A stretch of DNA of 64,000 nucleotides from Anatilimnocola aggregata (lineage in GTDB: Bacteria; Planctomycetota; Planctomycetia; Pirellulales; Pirellulaceae), in assembly GCF_007747655.1 (NCBI RefSeq), contig NZ_CP036274.1, positions 7,626,001-7,690,000 on the forward strand. Reading direction: 5' to 3'. The notes below the pieces were generated by a model. It had not been told where the DNA came from. It was given only the letters and a program-made list of their open reading frames with translations, and searched no databases. The position numbers and the translations under genes were made by a program. Of the stretch, positions 38,232 to 47,627 are shown piece by piece. Numbering within the stretch: the first letter of the stretch is position 1; each line of letters begins with the position of its first letter.

Positions 38232-38340
38232 CGTATTTTCACTCAGTACCACGCAGGGATCGGGAGTCTTTGGCGAATAGTGCTTTTGCTATTGAGTGGA
38301 TCATTGCTCGCTAAAGACTACCGACCCCCAAGCCTACGCT

Positions 38341-39198
38341 ATGTCTCACCCTCCACCACCACCCGACTCACCCGCCGCTCGCGCCTGGCAACGCTTTGCC
38401 CGCAGCCGCGCGGCTCTGTTTGGTGCGGGAGTCGTTACGCTGCTGATGGTTGTGGCACTGGCCGCCGATTGGATCTCGCCCTATGACCTGAATGCTACGA
38501 GCGAAGTCATTGCTGCGCCGCCATCGCTGCAACATCTGCTCGGAACCGATGCGCTGCGCAAAGATGTCCTCACGCGCGTTCTGCATGGTTCGCGACTGTC
38601 GCTCTTTGCCGGGCTCTCTTCGATCGCCCTGGCTTTAGGCATTGGCGCGCCATTGGGCGCTCTCGCGGGATTCTTGGGAGGACGGACCGATGCCCTCGTG
38701 ATGCGCGCCATCGACGTGGCCCTGGCCTTTCCCAGCATTCTGATTGCCCTGCTATGCTCTGCCGCCTTTCAGCCCGGCTGGACGACCGTGATTGTTGCTG
38801 TGGCACTCATCAACGTTCCGGTCTTTGCGCGGCAATCTCGGGCGACGGTGCTTTCGATGGCCAATCTCGACTATGTCACGGCGAGTCGCGCCATGGGAAT
38901 GAGCACCTGGCAACTTTTGACGCGAGTGTTGTTTCCGTCCCTGGTCGGGCCGCTCACCGTGCTTGCCAGTTTGAGTGTGGGGACGGCCATTCTCGAAGTT
39001 GCCGGCCTCTCGTTTCTCGGTCTCGGCGGCGACATGACAGCTGCCGAATGGGGCGCGATGCTGTCGCAGGCCAAAGACTATTGGAGCCGCAACTTATGGT
39101 ATGCCCTGGCTCCCGGGCTGGCGATTTCGCTCTCGGTCCTTGGCTTCAATTCGCTGGGAGATGGGCTGCGCGATGCGCTTGATCCGCGGAGTGGATAA
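38341..39198 (+). CDS. ABC transporter permease DppC/OppC type
   Basis: Start ATG 38341 (MSHPPPPPDSPAARAWQRF); 285 residues, five to six membrane helices. Motifs: LLGTDALRKDVLTRVLHGSRLSL (typical GTDxxGRDVLSR form), the EAA loop VTASRAMGMSTWQLLTRVLFPSL, and GLGGDMTAAEWGAML. The partner of the upstream permease. There is a gap of about 100 bp between them. No dppD/F follows within the window. Confidence 0.93.
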   Translation: MSHPPPPPDSPAARAWQRFARSRAALFGAGVVTLLMVVALAADWISPYDLNATSEVIAAPPSLQHLLGTDALRKDVLTRVLHGSRLSLFAGLSSIALALGIGAPLGALAGFLGGRTDALVMRAIDVALAFPSILIALLCSAAFQPGWTTVIVAVALINVPVFARQSRATVLSMANLDYVTASRAMGMSTWQLLTRVLFPSLVGPLTVLASLSVGTAILEVAGLSFLGLGGDMTAAEWGAMLSQAKDYWSRNLWYALAPGLAISLSVLGFNSLGDGLRDALDPRSG

Positions 39199-39230
39199 AG
39201 TGAGTTACGTCGCCACGAACTGTGCAAATG

Positions 39231-39314
39231 GCAAAAGGGGGGTGTTGATTAATGACCGGAGTTTTTCAACACCAGGGCTCATATCTCTCGAGAAATACAG
39301 GGGGTTGGTGTTGA
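39231..39314 (+). repeat. GGTGTTGA inverted/direct repeat element
   Basis: Contains GGTGTTGA at 39241-39248 and 39307-39314 and its inverse TCAACACC at 39266-39273. Bases 39231-39249 match the reverse complement of 53586-53604 exactly over 19 nt. It lies in the gap after the permease operon. I see no gene in 39199-39436. Confidence 0.6.
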
Positions 39315-39436
39315 AATTCCACCTCGAAAATCAACGAATAGGATGATTTCAACGGATGCGATTTGCCGCGGTGGTCGACGTAAGTTTTCCAGCCAATAAG
39401 CAATAACTTCTTAAACGCCTGTTTCGAGATTTTGAC

Positions 39437-40021
39437 ATGCAGCCCCCGAACCTTGAACAGATTGATTCGCTCCTTCGAATAGTCGATCGCGAAATCTGGC
39501 TGATTACTGCCGCGCACAACGGGCAGCGATCAGGGCTAACGGCCACTTGGGTTTCGCAGGTCTCGCTCGACCCCGAGCGACCGGTTTTACTCGCCGGTCT
39601 CTCGCCACGTAATTACACCACCGAACTCGTACAGCAGCGCGGTCTGTTTGCCGCCCACCTGATGACCCATGAGCAACTTCAACTAGCCTATGCCCTGGCC
39701 GCTCACAGTGGTCGCCAGCAAGACAAGCTGGCCGGCGTGCAGCTGTCGCCGCACGAATCGGGAGCGCTTATTTTGACCGAGTGTCGCGCTTGGTTTGTGG
39801 GAAAAGTCTTCCGCCAGCAGAGTACAGGGGACCGCGAATTTTTCTGGGCCGATGTGATTGCGGCCGGAGAAAACGCAGCTGGTCCGGCGCTGCGCGAACA
39901 GGCTTTCTTTCAAGGACTGACCGCTACCGAGCGAATACACCTGAAGGAACTGCGGGCCAGTGATGCGCTCGCACTGCGTGCTGCCGCCCGGTTGTGGCGA
40001 CAGCAACCGACCGAATTATGA
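39437..40021 (+). CDS. Flavin reductase-like split-barrel protein
   Basis: A 194-residue protein of the flavin reductase-like fold: EIWLITAAHNGQRSGLTATWVSQVSLDPERPVLLAGLS matches the FMN-binding loop and dimer segment, ahead of ELVQQRGLFAAHLM. Partner enzyme not in the window. A single gene upstream of hflX. Confidence 0.8.
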   Translation: MQPPNLEQIDSLLRIVDREIWLITAAHNGQRSGLTATWVSQVSLDPERPVLLAGLSPRNYTTELVQQRGLFAAHLMTHEQLQLAYALAAHSGRQQDKLAGVQLSPHESGALILTECRAWFVGKVFRQQSTGDREFFWADVIAAGENAAGPALREQAFFQGLTATERIHLKELRASDALALRAAARLWRQQPTEL

Positions 40022-40215
40022 ATAAATCCGCGCGTTATAACTGGCCCGTAGTGAGGCCAAGCGGTAGAGTTTGATAGGCAAGAGCAACGTTGGCAGGCAC
40101 GCGCTTTGCTGATACAAGCAACAGCGAATTCACCTGCCGTTTTGTAGCTGGCCAGCGCCGCTGATGATGAGCGGTGATGGCTTGGCTTCCAAAAATCTCA
40201 GGAGGAACTAACTCA

Positions 40216-41571
40216 GTGCAAAGTCTCGACCGCGCTTCCGGCGTGGCACGCGAGAAGGCCATTCTCGTCCGTGTCGTTCTTCAATCCGAATCTCTGAACG
40301 AGCAGCCCTTGGCGGAATTGACCGGGCTGGCAGAAACGGCTGGCGCGAAGATCGTCGGCGAAATGACGCAGCGGCGTGAAACGCCCGACATGACCACTTA
40401 TCTTGGCCGCGGTAAAGTCGGCGAATTGAAGGCGCTCGCGGCAAACCTTGATGCCGATGTGGCGATCTTCGATAACGATTTGAACCCGGCGCAGATCCGT
40501 AACCTGGAGCAGGCGCTCGGTATCAAAGTGCTTGACCGCACAGAGTTGATTCTCGATATCTTCGCTACGAACGCCCGCAGTTCGGAATCGCGCCTGGCGG
40601 TGGAACTCGCACAGCTTGAGTACTCTTTGCCTCGCCTGAAGCGGATGTGGACGCACTTGTCGCGCATCAAGGCGGGCATCGGCATGCGTGGTCCGGGTGA
40701 AAAGCAATTGGAAGTGGACCGCCGATTGGTCGAAAAGCGAATTCACGACCTGCGCGAAGAACTGGGCGGCATCGAGCGCCGGAAAGAACGGCTCGTTGCT
40801 TCGCGCCACGACCGGTTGACCGTCTCGCTGGTGGGCTACACGAATGCCGGCAAGAGCACGCTGATGAACACGCTGACCGGCGCAGGTGTGCTGGCCGCGG
40901 ACAAGTTGTTCGCCACGCTGGATACCCGCACGCGACGCTGGCAGCTCGACAACTGGGGCCCGGTGCTACTCAGCGACACCGTCGGCTTTATTCGTGATCT
41001 GCCGCACGGACTCGTCCACAGCTTTAAGGCGACGCTCGAAGAGGCCCGGCAAGCGGACCTGTTGCTGCACGTGGCCGATGCTTCGAACCCCGAAGTCTTC
41101 GACCAGATCTCGGCCGTCTACAAGGTACTGCAGGAATTGCACATCGAAGAGAAAGATACGGTCCTGGTTTTGAACAAGATTGACCGCGTCCATGACCGGA
41201 GCGATCTGGCCCGCATCTTTGCCCGCTATCCCAACGCGGTTTCGATTAGCGCGTCGAGTGGTGAAGGCTTGCGAAACTTGCAGCACGCGGTAAGCGAAGC
41301 ACTCAGTCGCTCGTTCGCCGATCTCGATATCGAGGCCTCGGCCAGCGATGGTCGCCTGTTCGCCTTTTTGGCCGCACATGGAGAAATCCTGGAGCGATCG
41401 TATACCGAAGACGACCGGGTGATTATTCACTGCCGCTTGCCGCAGCGTCACTTGGGTGGCATTCGCCAGGAAGGTGTGACGATTCAGCCACATCAGAATC
41501 TGGTGCCTGCCGAAACGACGGAGTTTCTCGGCCTCATCGCCGGTGACGATGCCATCGAAGAAGTCGCCTAG
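40216..41571 (+). CDS. hflX: Ribosome-associated GTPase HflX
   Basis: Start GTG 40216 with AGGAGG ten bases upstream; ATG 40174 is an alternative. 451 residues. The HflX N-terminal domain includes the glycine-rich linker RIKAGIGMRGPGEKQLEVDRR. G motifs are GYTNAGKST (G1), DTVGFIRDLP (G3) and NKIDRV (G4). The C-terminal domain follows (EASASDGRLFAFLAAHGE). HflX splits stalled ribosomes and handles heat stress. It is followed 2 bp later by the SDR gene. Confidence 0.95.
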   Translation: MQSLDRASGVAREKAILVRVVLQSESLNEQPLAELTGLAETAGAKIVGEMTQRRETPDMTTYLGRGKVGELKALAANLDADVAIFDNDLNPAQIRNLEQALGIKVLDRTELILDIFATNARSSESRLAVELAQLEYSLPRLKRMWTHLSRIKAGIGMRGPGEKQLEVDRRLVEKRIHDLREELGGIERRKERLVASRHDRLTVSLVGYTNAGKSTLMNTLTGAGVLAADKLFATLDTRTRRWQLDNWGPVLLSDTVGFIRDLPHGLVHSFKATLEEARQADLLLHVADASNPEVFDQISAVYKVLQELHIEEKDTVLVLNKIDRVHDRSDLARIFARYPNAVSISASSGEGLRNLQHAVSEALSRSFADLDIEASASDGRLFAFLAAHGEILERSYTEDDRVIIHCRLPQRHLGGIRQEGVTIQPHQNLVPAETTEFLGLIAGDDAIEEVA

Positions 41572-41573
41572 TT

Positions 41574-42353
41574 ATGGCGAGGCGCAAGCTGACGGGCCTG
41601 CATATTTTGCTAACCGGTGCCTCTAGTGGCATCGGCCGCGAGTTGGCGATTCAACTTATCGAACAGGGTGCCGATATAATTGCGGTTGCGCGCCGCGCCG
41701 ATCGCTTGCAACAATTGGCAGACACCATTCAGCGGCCCGAGCAGTTTACTTATCTCGTTGCTGATGTAACGAACCCTGCTGATCGCCAGCGTGCAATTGC
41801 CGAATGCCAGCAGCGCTGGGGCGGGCTCGATGTGCTAATTAATAATGCCGGCAGCGGAGCCATCGGTCCCTTTTCAACTGCCGACGAAGCTCGCCTGCGT
41901 CGCGTGATGGAAGTGAACTTTTTCGCTCCGGTCGAACTCACCCGGCTCGCACTGCCGCTGCTGCGCCGCGGTACGCAGCCCATCATTGTGAACGTCAGCT
42001 CCGTACTCGCACATCGTGGCGTACCGCAAAAAACGGAGTACTGTGCGAGCAAGTTTGCTTTGCACGGCTTCAGCGATGCCCTCCGCGCTGAACTGGCGAA
42101 AGATAAGATCGACGTGCTGCTCGTTAGTCCGAGCACTACTGCGACCGAGTTCTTCGACAAGGTCGAAGGAGACTTACAGAAGCCACATGGTCGCTTTGGT
42201 GCACGTTCGGCGGCCTATGTTGCCAGTGCAGCGATTCGCGCCTTGCGCGCAGGACGGCACGAAGTGATTCTGTCGACTGGCGGCCGTCTACTTGTTTGGC
42301 TCGATCGCCTTTGCCCGCCATTGGCCGACCGGCTGGTCGCCTGGTGGGGCTGA
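41574..42353 (+). CDS. Short-chain dehydrogenase/reductase
   Basis: A 259-residue SDR with TGASSGIGRE (cofactor loop), NNAGSG, and the catalytic YCASK preceded by VNVSSVLAHRG. The start overlaps closely with the hflX stop. ARR at the cofactor strand end (VARRADR) suggests NADP preference. The substrate is not predictable. Its final 66 bp overlap the convergent gene at 42288. Confidence 0.9.
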   Translation: MARRKLTGLHILLTGASSGIGRELAIQLIEQGADIIAVARRADRLQQLADTIQRPEQFTYLVADVTNPADRQRAIAECQQRWGGLDVLINNAGSGAIGPFSTADEARLRRVMEVNFFAPVELTRLALPLLRRGTQPIIVNVSSVLAHRGVPQKTEYCASKFALHGFSDALRAELAKDKIDVLLVSPSTTATEFFDKVEGDLQKPHGRFGARSAAYVASAAIRALRAGRHEVILSTGGRLLVWLDRLCPPLADRLVAWWG

Positions 42354-43892
42354 GTTCGCTCTTGCGGTTGCTTGCTGTGGTTGCGGAGCAACTACGGGCG
42401 CACCGAGTTCAGCTTGAGGCTGCGCAGCAGGAGGCGGTGCGGGCATATTGGCGGCTGGTTTGCTGGGATCGACGATGGCAAACCTGGCTTCTGGGCGCAA
42501 GGGCGTCTCGTCGCTTTCTTCGAGCCAGGCAGTCAATGTTCTGCCTTTCCCCAACTTGATCGCCAGCACCCAGTGATCGTTCTGGCGAATGCGATGAAAG
42601 CGTCGGCCATCTTCACCGAACAACTGCGCAAGCCGCGGCAAGTTGCTGGAAAGGAGCAAACTTCCGTCGATATCGCGAGTCGCCCACGGCTGCTGGTCGC
42701 CGTTGACGAACTCGTCAAATGCACGCTGCGGATCGGCAATCGCTAACTGCTTTCCGCTATCGGCTTTTGCAACAGGAGCTTCGTCTTGCTTAAAGACGAC
42801 GACTTTTGTATTGACCGAAACCTGCTCGGGCACGGTCTGCCGCTGTAACAACTTCAACGCCAGAATCATCTCACGTTGGAGCATCTCCATTTCCGGGCTG
42901 ATATTGCTGGCCGGACGATAGATGGGCTGACCAGCAAGCGGCTCTCGTTGCCAACTCACAAATTGCGGTTCTAGTTGTGCAAACAGGCGATTCCCCTCAT
43001 CGCCGGCAAACGAAGGCTGAACTTCACCCTGACTCGTTTTCACCAGGCCTTCGCCGGGACGACGTCGGGCGACATCCTGGGCGGAAGCGCGCAACATAGC
43101 GAAGAAGGCTGGCGCGTGTGAACTGTCTTCTCCTTCGAGCAGAAACTTGATCCGCGCGATTGATTCAGCCCGAACGTCTGCTGCGGGTGTGAGCACGTCC
43201 GGCTTCTCGCGGATCGCCCGCCACTGCTGACCGCCGATGTTTGCGGTTGTAGGCTTGGGAGCCACCCGTGCGAGAGCGTCCTCCGATTCGCCACGTTGAG
43301 CTAAATAGCCGGCAATTCCCTCAGCGACCCAGTCGGGATACTGCACATCGAGTTCGGTCGTGCGCAGAAATGCGAGCACCGTTGCTTCGCGCAGCCGCTC
43401 GGCCTGCTGGTCCAACGTTGGACCACCGGGTGTGACGTGCAGTGTGATCTGACTTTTCAGGCCGACCACATTCAGCGTGGTCAAAGGCGCATCGCGATCG
43501 CGAAGCGGTTCTTTGTCGATCACAATTTGCAACACGCCAATGCCGAAGCTGCGCTCGCGATGGACCTTAGTGAACTGATCGGCCAGGTCGCCTGCATCCT
43601 TCCAAGCCCGCGTGGCCTCGGCCGCAGCCCGCCGCGCGTCTTGAAGATTCGTGCCGCACACAATGTTCATATGGTCATTGAACAACTCCACGCCGCGATG
43701 CGTCCATCGTTCGGTGTACCGCGATTGATGCAATTCATCCCACATTCGTGGCCGCAAGTCCGCGACGCTTCGATAAACGCGTTCCTCCGCGTTACCTAGC
43801 TGGAAAGGAGTAACGAGCGGCGCGAGAGCAAGTCCACCGAAGGCGATGCACAGGTGCCAGTGACGCATTGATAGCAGTCGATAATGCCGCAT
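42288..43892 (-). CDS. Exported protein of unknown function, HTH-free, Pro-rich C-terminus
   Basis: Start ATG 43892 (MRHYRLLSMRHWHLCIAFGG) with GGGG upstream; 534 residues. The N-terminal hydrophobic segment suggests export. The middle contains DWVAEGIAGYLAQRGE, reminiscent of the GxxxG/Glu segment of gluzincin-type peptidase-like proteins, but no HExxH motif is seen. The end is rich in Pro/Ala/Gln (PAPPPAAQPQAELGAPVVAP). Function unknown. It overlaps the SDR gene tail-to-tail. Confidence 0.7.
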   Translation of the reverse strand: MRHYRLLSMRHWHLCIAFGGLALAPLVTPFQLGNAEERVYRSVADLRPRMWDELHQSRYTERWTHRGVELFNDHMNIVCGTNLQDARRAAAEATRAWKDAGDLADQFTKVHRERSFGIGVLQIVIDKEPLRDRDAPLTTLNVVGLKSQITLHVTPGGPTLDQQAERLREATVLAFLRTTELDVQYPDWVAEGIAGYLAQRGESEDALARVAPKPTTANIGGQQWRAIREKPDVLTPAADVRAESIARIKFLLEGEDSSHAPAFFAMLRASAQDVARRRPGEGLVKTSQGEVQPSFAGDEGNRLFAQLEPQFVSWQREPLAGQPIYRPASNISPEMEMLQREMILALKLLQRQTVPEQVSVNTKVVVFKQDEAPVAKADSGKQLAIADPQRAFDEFVNGDQQPWATRDIDGSLLLSSNLPRLAQLFGEDGRRFHRIRQNDHWVLAIKLGKGRTLTAWLEESDETPLRPEARFAIVDPSKPAANMPAPPPAAQPQAELGAPVVAPQPQQATARANSAPPGDQPVGQWRAKAIEPNK

Positions 43893-44418
43893 GGATTGAA
43901 CCCCGCGAAAGTGCTGGCAGTCGCCGACCAGAATTAGCCAATCGGAATGGCCGGTAATAGAGGTATCGACCAAATCAGCGTTGCGCTTCGCGCCGACTAT
44001 AACGATTGTTCATAACTTTTCACTCACAGGCCAGGGTTTTGTCCCTGTGTTTTCGTCGCAGACGCGCTAATCGGGTCGACCCGCACAAGCGTTGTTGTGT
44101 GAATTACCGGCACAATTTCTCAATTGGATTGGTTGGGGGGTTCGATAGGAATGAGGCAGGGATTGGTCTGCGAGCGGAGGGCGCGGGGAATGCGCCGGAA
44201 GTTGGCAGTTCGAATGAGGACAACGAGAGTCGACAGCTGGGCAGAAGCTGGCCGGTGATTGGAAACGGCTGGCGGGTGGGGAGTGAGACTCGCAAGAGCA
44301 TCGTTCCTGGCAGTGCCCGAGAGCAACCTGCAACGTAGTCAAGGACGACAGCTGAGCGCTGGCCGGGGACCCAAATTTTGGGAGGCACGCCGCTCAGAAC
44401 ATTTAGAGGGGGAAGGCG
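43893..44418. other. 526-bp intergenic region before the secretin gene
   Basis: No convincing gene. Small frames on both strands have no ribosome site. The stretch 44090-44160 is relatively AT-rich before a G-rich leader and may carry the secretin promoter. No clear -35/-10 pair can be assigned. Confidence 0.35.
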
Positions 44419-46899
44419 ATGCTTGGATCGTCACGTAAACGTCGTGCGCGGAGCGCTCGTCGGTGGCAACGCTGGCTGGCGGCTTCGCTCTGCACGGCCA
44501 GCTTCCTGACCGGACACGTGCTGTTCGGACAGCAGCCGGGCACCTTAGCGCAGCGCAGCACCAAACCGCTGCAGCGTGTGGCCATCGAAGCCGCGCCCAG
44601 CGAACTCCCACCAGGCGAGAGCCAACCGGGATTGCCGCCGATTCTCGCCGGCTCGAACGTGCCGCGACCGGTGCGCCCCGCTCAAACGCCCGCGCTGTTG
44701 CCGCCGGTACCCCGGCAGACGCCGGCCACGAACACCTTAGCGCCCATCGTGGCAGCACCTGCAACGACGGCAGCGCCCCTCGCGTTTCCCGCCGGTGCGC
44801 CCAGTTCGGCCAGTCCTTGGATGCAAGACATCCGCCAACTGGTCGAGACCACGCCCGGCGTGAAGAGGCCAACACCAACGCCGAGCAATGCGGCTGCGAC
44901 CAGTCCCACAACCAACAACCCAGCGCCGATTCTCTCGGCCAGTGAGTTGCCCCGACCCGGCAGCCAGATCAAGCCGGCCAGTGGCATCGACGGCGCCGAA
45001 CAAGCGCGGACCGCTCAGTTCGATCGCGCTCCGGTCGAGCCAATCCAGTCCGCTGCTTCGCCCTTCGCACCAGCGCCGCTGCCCCAATCGCAGTTAGCGA
45101 TTCCGCAGCTGTCGATTCCGCAGCCACCGCCGCTCGAGCCCGTCTCGCGCCAACCGCTGGCACTGCAGCCCGAAGCGCCGATCAACGCAGCGCCTATTCA
45201 AAATACCACGGCCAACCTGGCACCGAGCCAGCGCTTCCCGCTGGCTCCGACCAACGACGCGGCCCGGCCCTTCAACCAGCCAACGTTCAACCAACCGGCC
45301 GATTCGCAGACCATCGAGTTGCCTGTGCCGCGGGCTCCGCAGCCTGTGAACTTCGCTCAGCCCGCGCCGGTGCCACCCGCACCCCGGCCACTCAACCTGG
45401 CCCCGATGGCTGACCCCGTCGCGCCCCAGGAAGATGCGATGCGGCGCGCCAACAGCCCGTTCGAAGTCATTGATGAAACCGGTGCCGTTCAGGTCATGGT
45501 CCGCCGCAGCAAACTCCTTCGCACCAAGGTCGACATCTACCGCACGGCAGTCGTCGACGACTCGATCTGCGACATCGTCCAGTTCACACCTCGCGAAGTC
45601 TCGCTGATCGGCAAGAGCCAGGGCTCGACCCACATCACCTTCTGGTTCGACGACCCGGCCATGCAGCCCGTGACGTACCTGATTAAGGTCGTGCCCGACG
45701 TGGCGCAAGTGAAACAGACCGAAGACACCTACAAGATGCTGCAGGACGTCATCAACGAGATGTTCCCCGACAGCAAGATTCAACTCCTGCTCGTCGCCGA
45801 CAAGCTGATCATTCGCGGCCAGGCCAAAGACAGCGAAGAGGCGGCTCAAATCGTCGCCCTCGTTCGCAGCCAGTCGAGCGGCGGCGGCAATGGTGCGGGC
45901 TTTGGCGGCGGCTTCGGTGGCGGTCTGAGCGAAGGGGCAGCTGCCCAAGTCCTCAGCGATAGTGCTACCGGCAGTTCGCAGCGCTCGCGGTTGCAAGTCA
46001 TCAACATGCTCCGCGTCCCTGGCGTGCAGCAGGTGGCCCTGCGGGTGAAGATCGCCGAAATGAACCGTTCCGCGGCCCGCGGCATCGGCGTCGGCGTGCG
46101 AGGGAACATCAACTTCACCGACAATCCCGATGGGAGCCAACTCTTTCTGCAGTCGATGCTCAACGTCGTCGGCGGAGCGGGACCAGCGCTGCTCACACAA
46201 CTCGACGGCGACGACATTCAAATCGGCGTTCGCTACCTGCAATCGCGGGGCGTGCTCCGCCTGCTCAGCGAACCAACGCTCGTCACGATGAGTGGTACAC
46301 CCGCCACCTTCATCGCCGGTGGTGAGTTCGCTGTGCCGACCCTCGTCGGTTCGGCCGGCCTCAACGCGGTGACGACCGACTTCCGCGCCTTCGGTGCGAT
46401 CATCAGCTTCATGCCGACGGTGGTCGATAAGGACCGCATTCGCTTGCAAGTCTCGCCCGAGTTCAGCCAGATCAACAGCCAGTTGACCGTGAACAACACG
46501 CCGGGGCTTAAGGTGCGAGCCGCGACCACGACCGTCGAAATGCGGGAAGGTCAGACGCTGGCCATCGCCGGCTTGCTCGAAGACAACATGACCGGCAACA
46601 CGGTCGGCGATCTTCCCTTCCTGGCGAAGATCTTCGGCAATCGCGACATCGCCCGCAACGAAACGGAACTGCTGATCCTCGTCACACCCGAACTGGTGCA
46701 GGCGATGGAACCCGAAGAAGTGCCGCCACTGCCTGGCTTCGATATCACCGAGCCCACCAGTGCCCAGTTCTTCCTGCATGGCGACCTGGAAGGTAATCCG
46801 ACCCAGGATTATCGCAGCACCGTCTGGCCACGCCTGAAGAAACGCTACGGTGCCGGCGGACCCGCCATGACCAGCGGACCGTTCGGACATGGGCAATAA
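44419..46899 (+). CDS. CpaC-type secretin (Flp/Tad pilus or type II-like outer-membrane channel)
   Basis: An 826-residue protein, starting after GGGGGAAGG. It has a signal peptide (about 10-35), then a Pro/Ala/Gln-rich linker of about 300 residues (unusually long). The T2SS/T3SS/pilus N-domain (VQVMVRRSKLLRTKVDIYR, then GSTHITFWFDDPAMQPVTYL) lies at about 355-430. A BON-like segment (about 440-490) precedes a glycine-rich loop (GFGGGFGGGLSEG), and the secretin barrel domain (about 530-760) ends in LPFLAKIFGNRDIARNETELLILVTPEL, the secretin signature. No other Tad genes (ATPase, prepilin peptidase) are near. An octamer repeat begins directly after its stop. Confidence 0.9.
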   Translation: MLGSSRKRRARSARRWQRWLAASLCTASFLTGHVLFGQQPGTLAQRSTKPLQRVAIEAAPSELPPGESQPGLPPILAGSNVPRPVRPAQTPALLPPVPRQTPATNTLAPIVAAPATTAAPLAFPAGAPSSASPWMQDIRQLVETTPGVKRPTPTPSNAAATSPTTNNPAPILSASELPRPGSQIKPASGIDGAEQARTAQFDRAPVEPIQSAASPFAPAPLPQSQLAIPQLSIPQPPPLEPVSRQPLALQPEAPINAAPIQNTTANLAPSQRFPLAPTNDAARPFNQPTFNQPADSQTIELPVPRAPQPVNFAQPAPVPPAPRPLNLAPMADPVAPQEDAMRRANSPFEVIDETGAVQVMVRRSKLLRTKVDIYRTAVVDDSICDIVQFTPREVSLIGKSQGSTHITFWFDDPAMQPVTYLIKVVPDVAQVKQTEDTYKMLQDVINEMFPDSKIQLLLVADKLIIRGQAKDSEEAAQIVALVRSQSSGGGNGAGFGGGFGGGLSEGAAAQVLSDSATGSSQRSRLQVINMLRVPGVQQVALRVKIAEMNRSAARGIGVGVRGNINFTDNPDGSQLFLQSMLNVVGGAGPALLTQLDGDDIQIGVRYLQSRGVLRLLSEPTLVTMSGTPATFIAGGEFAVPTLVGSAGLNAVTTDFRAFGAIISFMPTVVDKDRIRLQVSPEFSQINSQLTVNNTPGLKVRAATTTVEMREGQTLAIAGLLEDNMTGNTVGDLPFLAKIFGNRDIARNETELLILVTPELVQAMEPEEVPPLPGFDITEPTSAQFFLHGDLEGNPTQDYRSTVWPRLKKRYGAGGPAMTSGPFGHGQ

Positions 46900-46966
46900 G
46901 AGACAAGGAGGGGGTGAGTGGGTGACAAGGACACACTTGTCACCTTGTCACCTTGTCACCTTGTCT
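46900..46966 (+). repeat. Octamer inverted/tandem repeat directly after the secretin stop
   Basis: GTGACAAGG (46922-46930) is the inverse of a tandem array of CTTGTCAC at 46936-46943, 46944-46951, 46952-46959 plus a partial unit. The element starts at the base following the TAA. It resembles in layout the heptad hairpins after rho and hisH. Confidence 0.75.
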
Positions 46967-47024
46967 ACAGACCAGCAGCACCACTCAACTCACACGCAAC
47001 ACTCAACCCGCAGAGTGACCCGCC

Positions 47025-47603
47025 ATGAAACACACCATACTCTTCCTGACGATCCTCGGTGCGGCAGCCTTCAGCGGCTGCTGCTGGGACGAATTCGACC
47101 GCCAGGCCAGCTCGCATCGCGGCGGGCATTTCGGCAAGGCCTATGGCGCCCCGCCGCATGGACCGGCCTTCGATCGTCCCTTCCCGATTGGGCAGTCCAC
47201 CGACTCGTTCTGGGAAACCCAGCAGACGAATGCCGAGGCGGCTGACTTCACGTTCTACGATCAGGAGTTCCGCGGTGATACCGCCGAACTCGGCCCCGGC
47301 GCGAAGAAGCACCTCGAGAGCGTGGCCCTGCGATTGGAACACGTGCCGTTCCCAATCGTCGTCGAAGAAAGCCGGCACAATGCCCGGCCACAACTCGACG
47401 AAGCACGCCGCAGGACCATCGTCATGCACTTGAACCGCATGGGCATCACCAACGCCGACGAACGAGTCGTCGTCGCCAATGCCTTCGCCGAAGGCTTCAC
47501 CGCCATCGAAGCCGAGGACTCCTACTACAGCGGCATCCTCTCCGGCGGCTTCGGCGGCGGAGCAGGACGACGCTTCGGCGGCACCGGCGGTATGTACAGG
47601 TAA
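47025..47603 (+). CDS. Lipoprotein beside the secretin gene (possible pilotin/CpaD-like)
   Basis: A 192-residue protein with a lipobox FSGC (Cys 18 or 19). The middle (about 65-150) has FYDQEFRGDTAELGPGAKKHLESVALRLE, loosely like OmpA/CpaD regions that help assemble the secretin. The C-terminus is glycine-rich (GGFGGGAGRRFGGTGG). It lies about 125 bp after the secretin gene on the same strand. A CpaD-like helper is the best guess; not demonstrated. Confidence 0.65.
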   Translation: MKHTILFLTILGAAAFSGCCWDEFDRQASSHRGGHFGKAYGAPPHGPAFDRPFPIGQSTDSFWETQQTNAEAADFTFYDQEFRGDTAELGPGAKKHLESVALRLEHVPFPIVVEESRHNARPQLDEARRRTIVMHLNRMGITNADERVVVANAFAEGFTAIEAEDSYYSGILSGGFGGGAGRRFGGTGGMYR

Positions 47604-47627
47604 GTACGAGCAGCGGGCAACGCTAGT

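Noticed and set aside
45094-46896. 600-codon ORF antisense to the secretin gene
   Set aside because: Shadow of the secretin reading frame; composition Asp/His/Arg-rich as expected for an antisense frame.
46936-46965. Possible CRISPR array from regular repeats
   Set aside because: Units are 8 bp and directly adjacent with no spacers.
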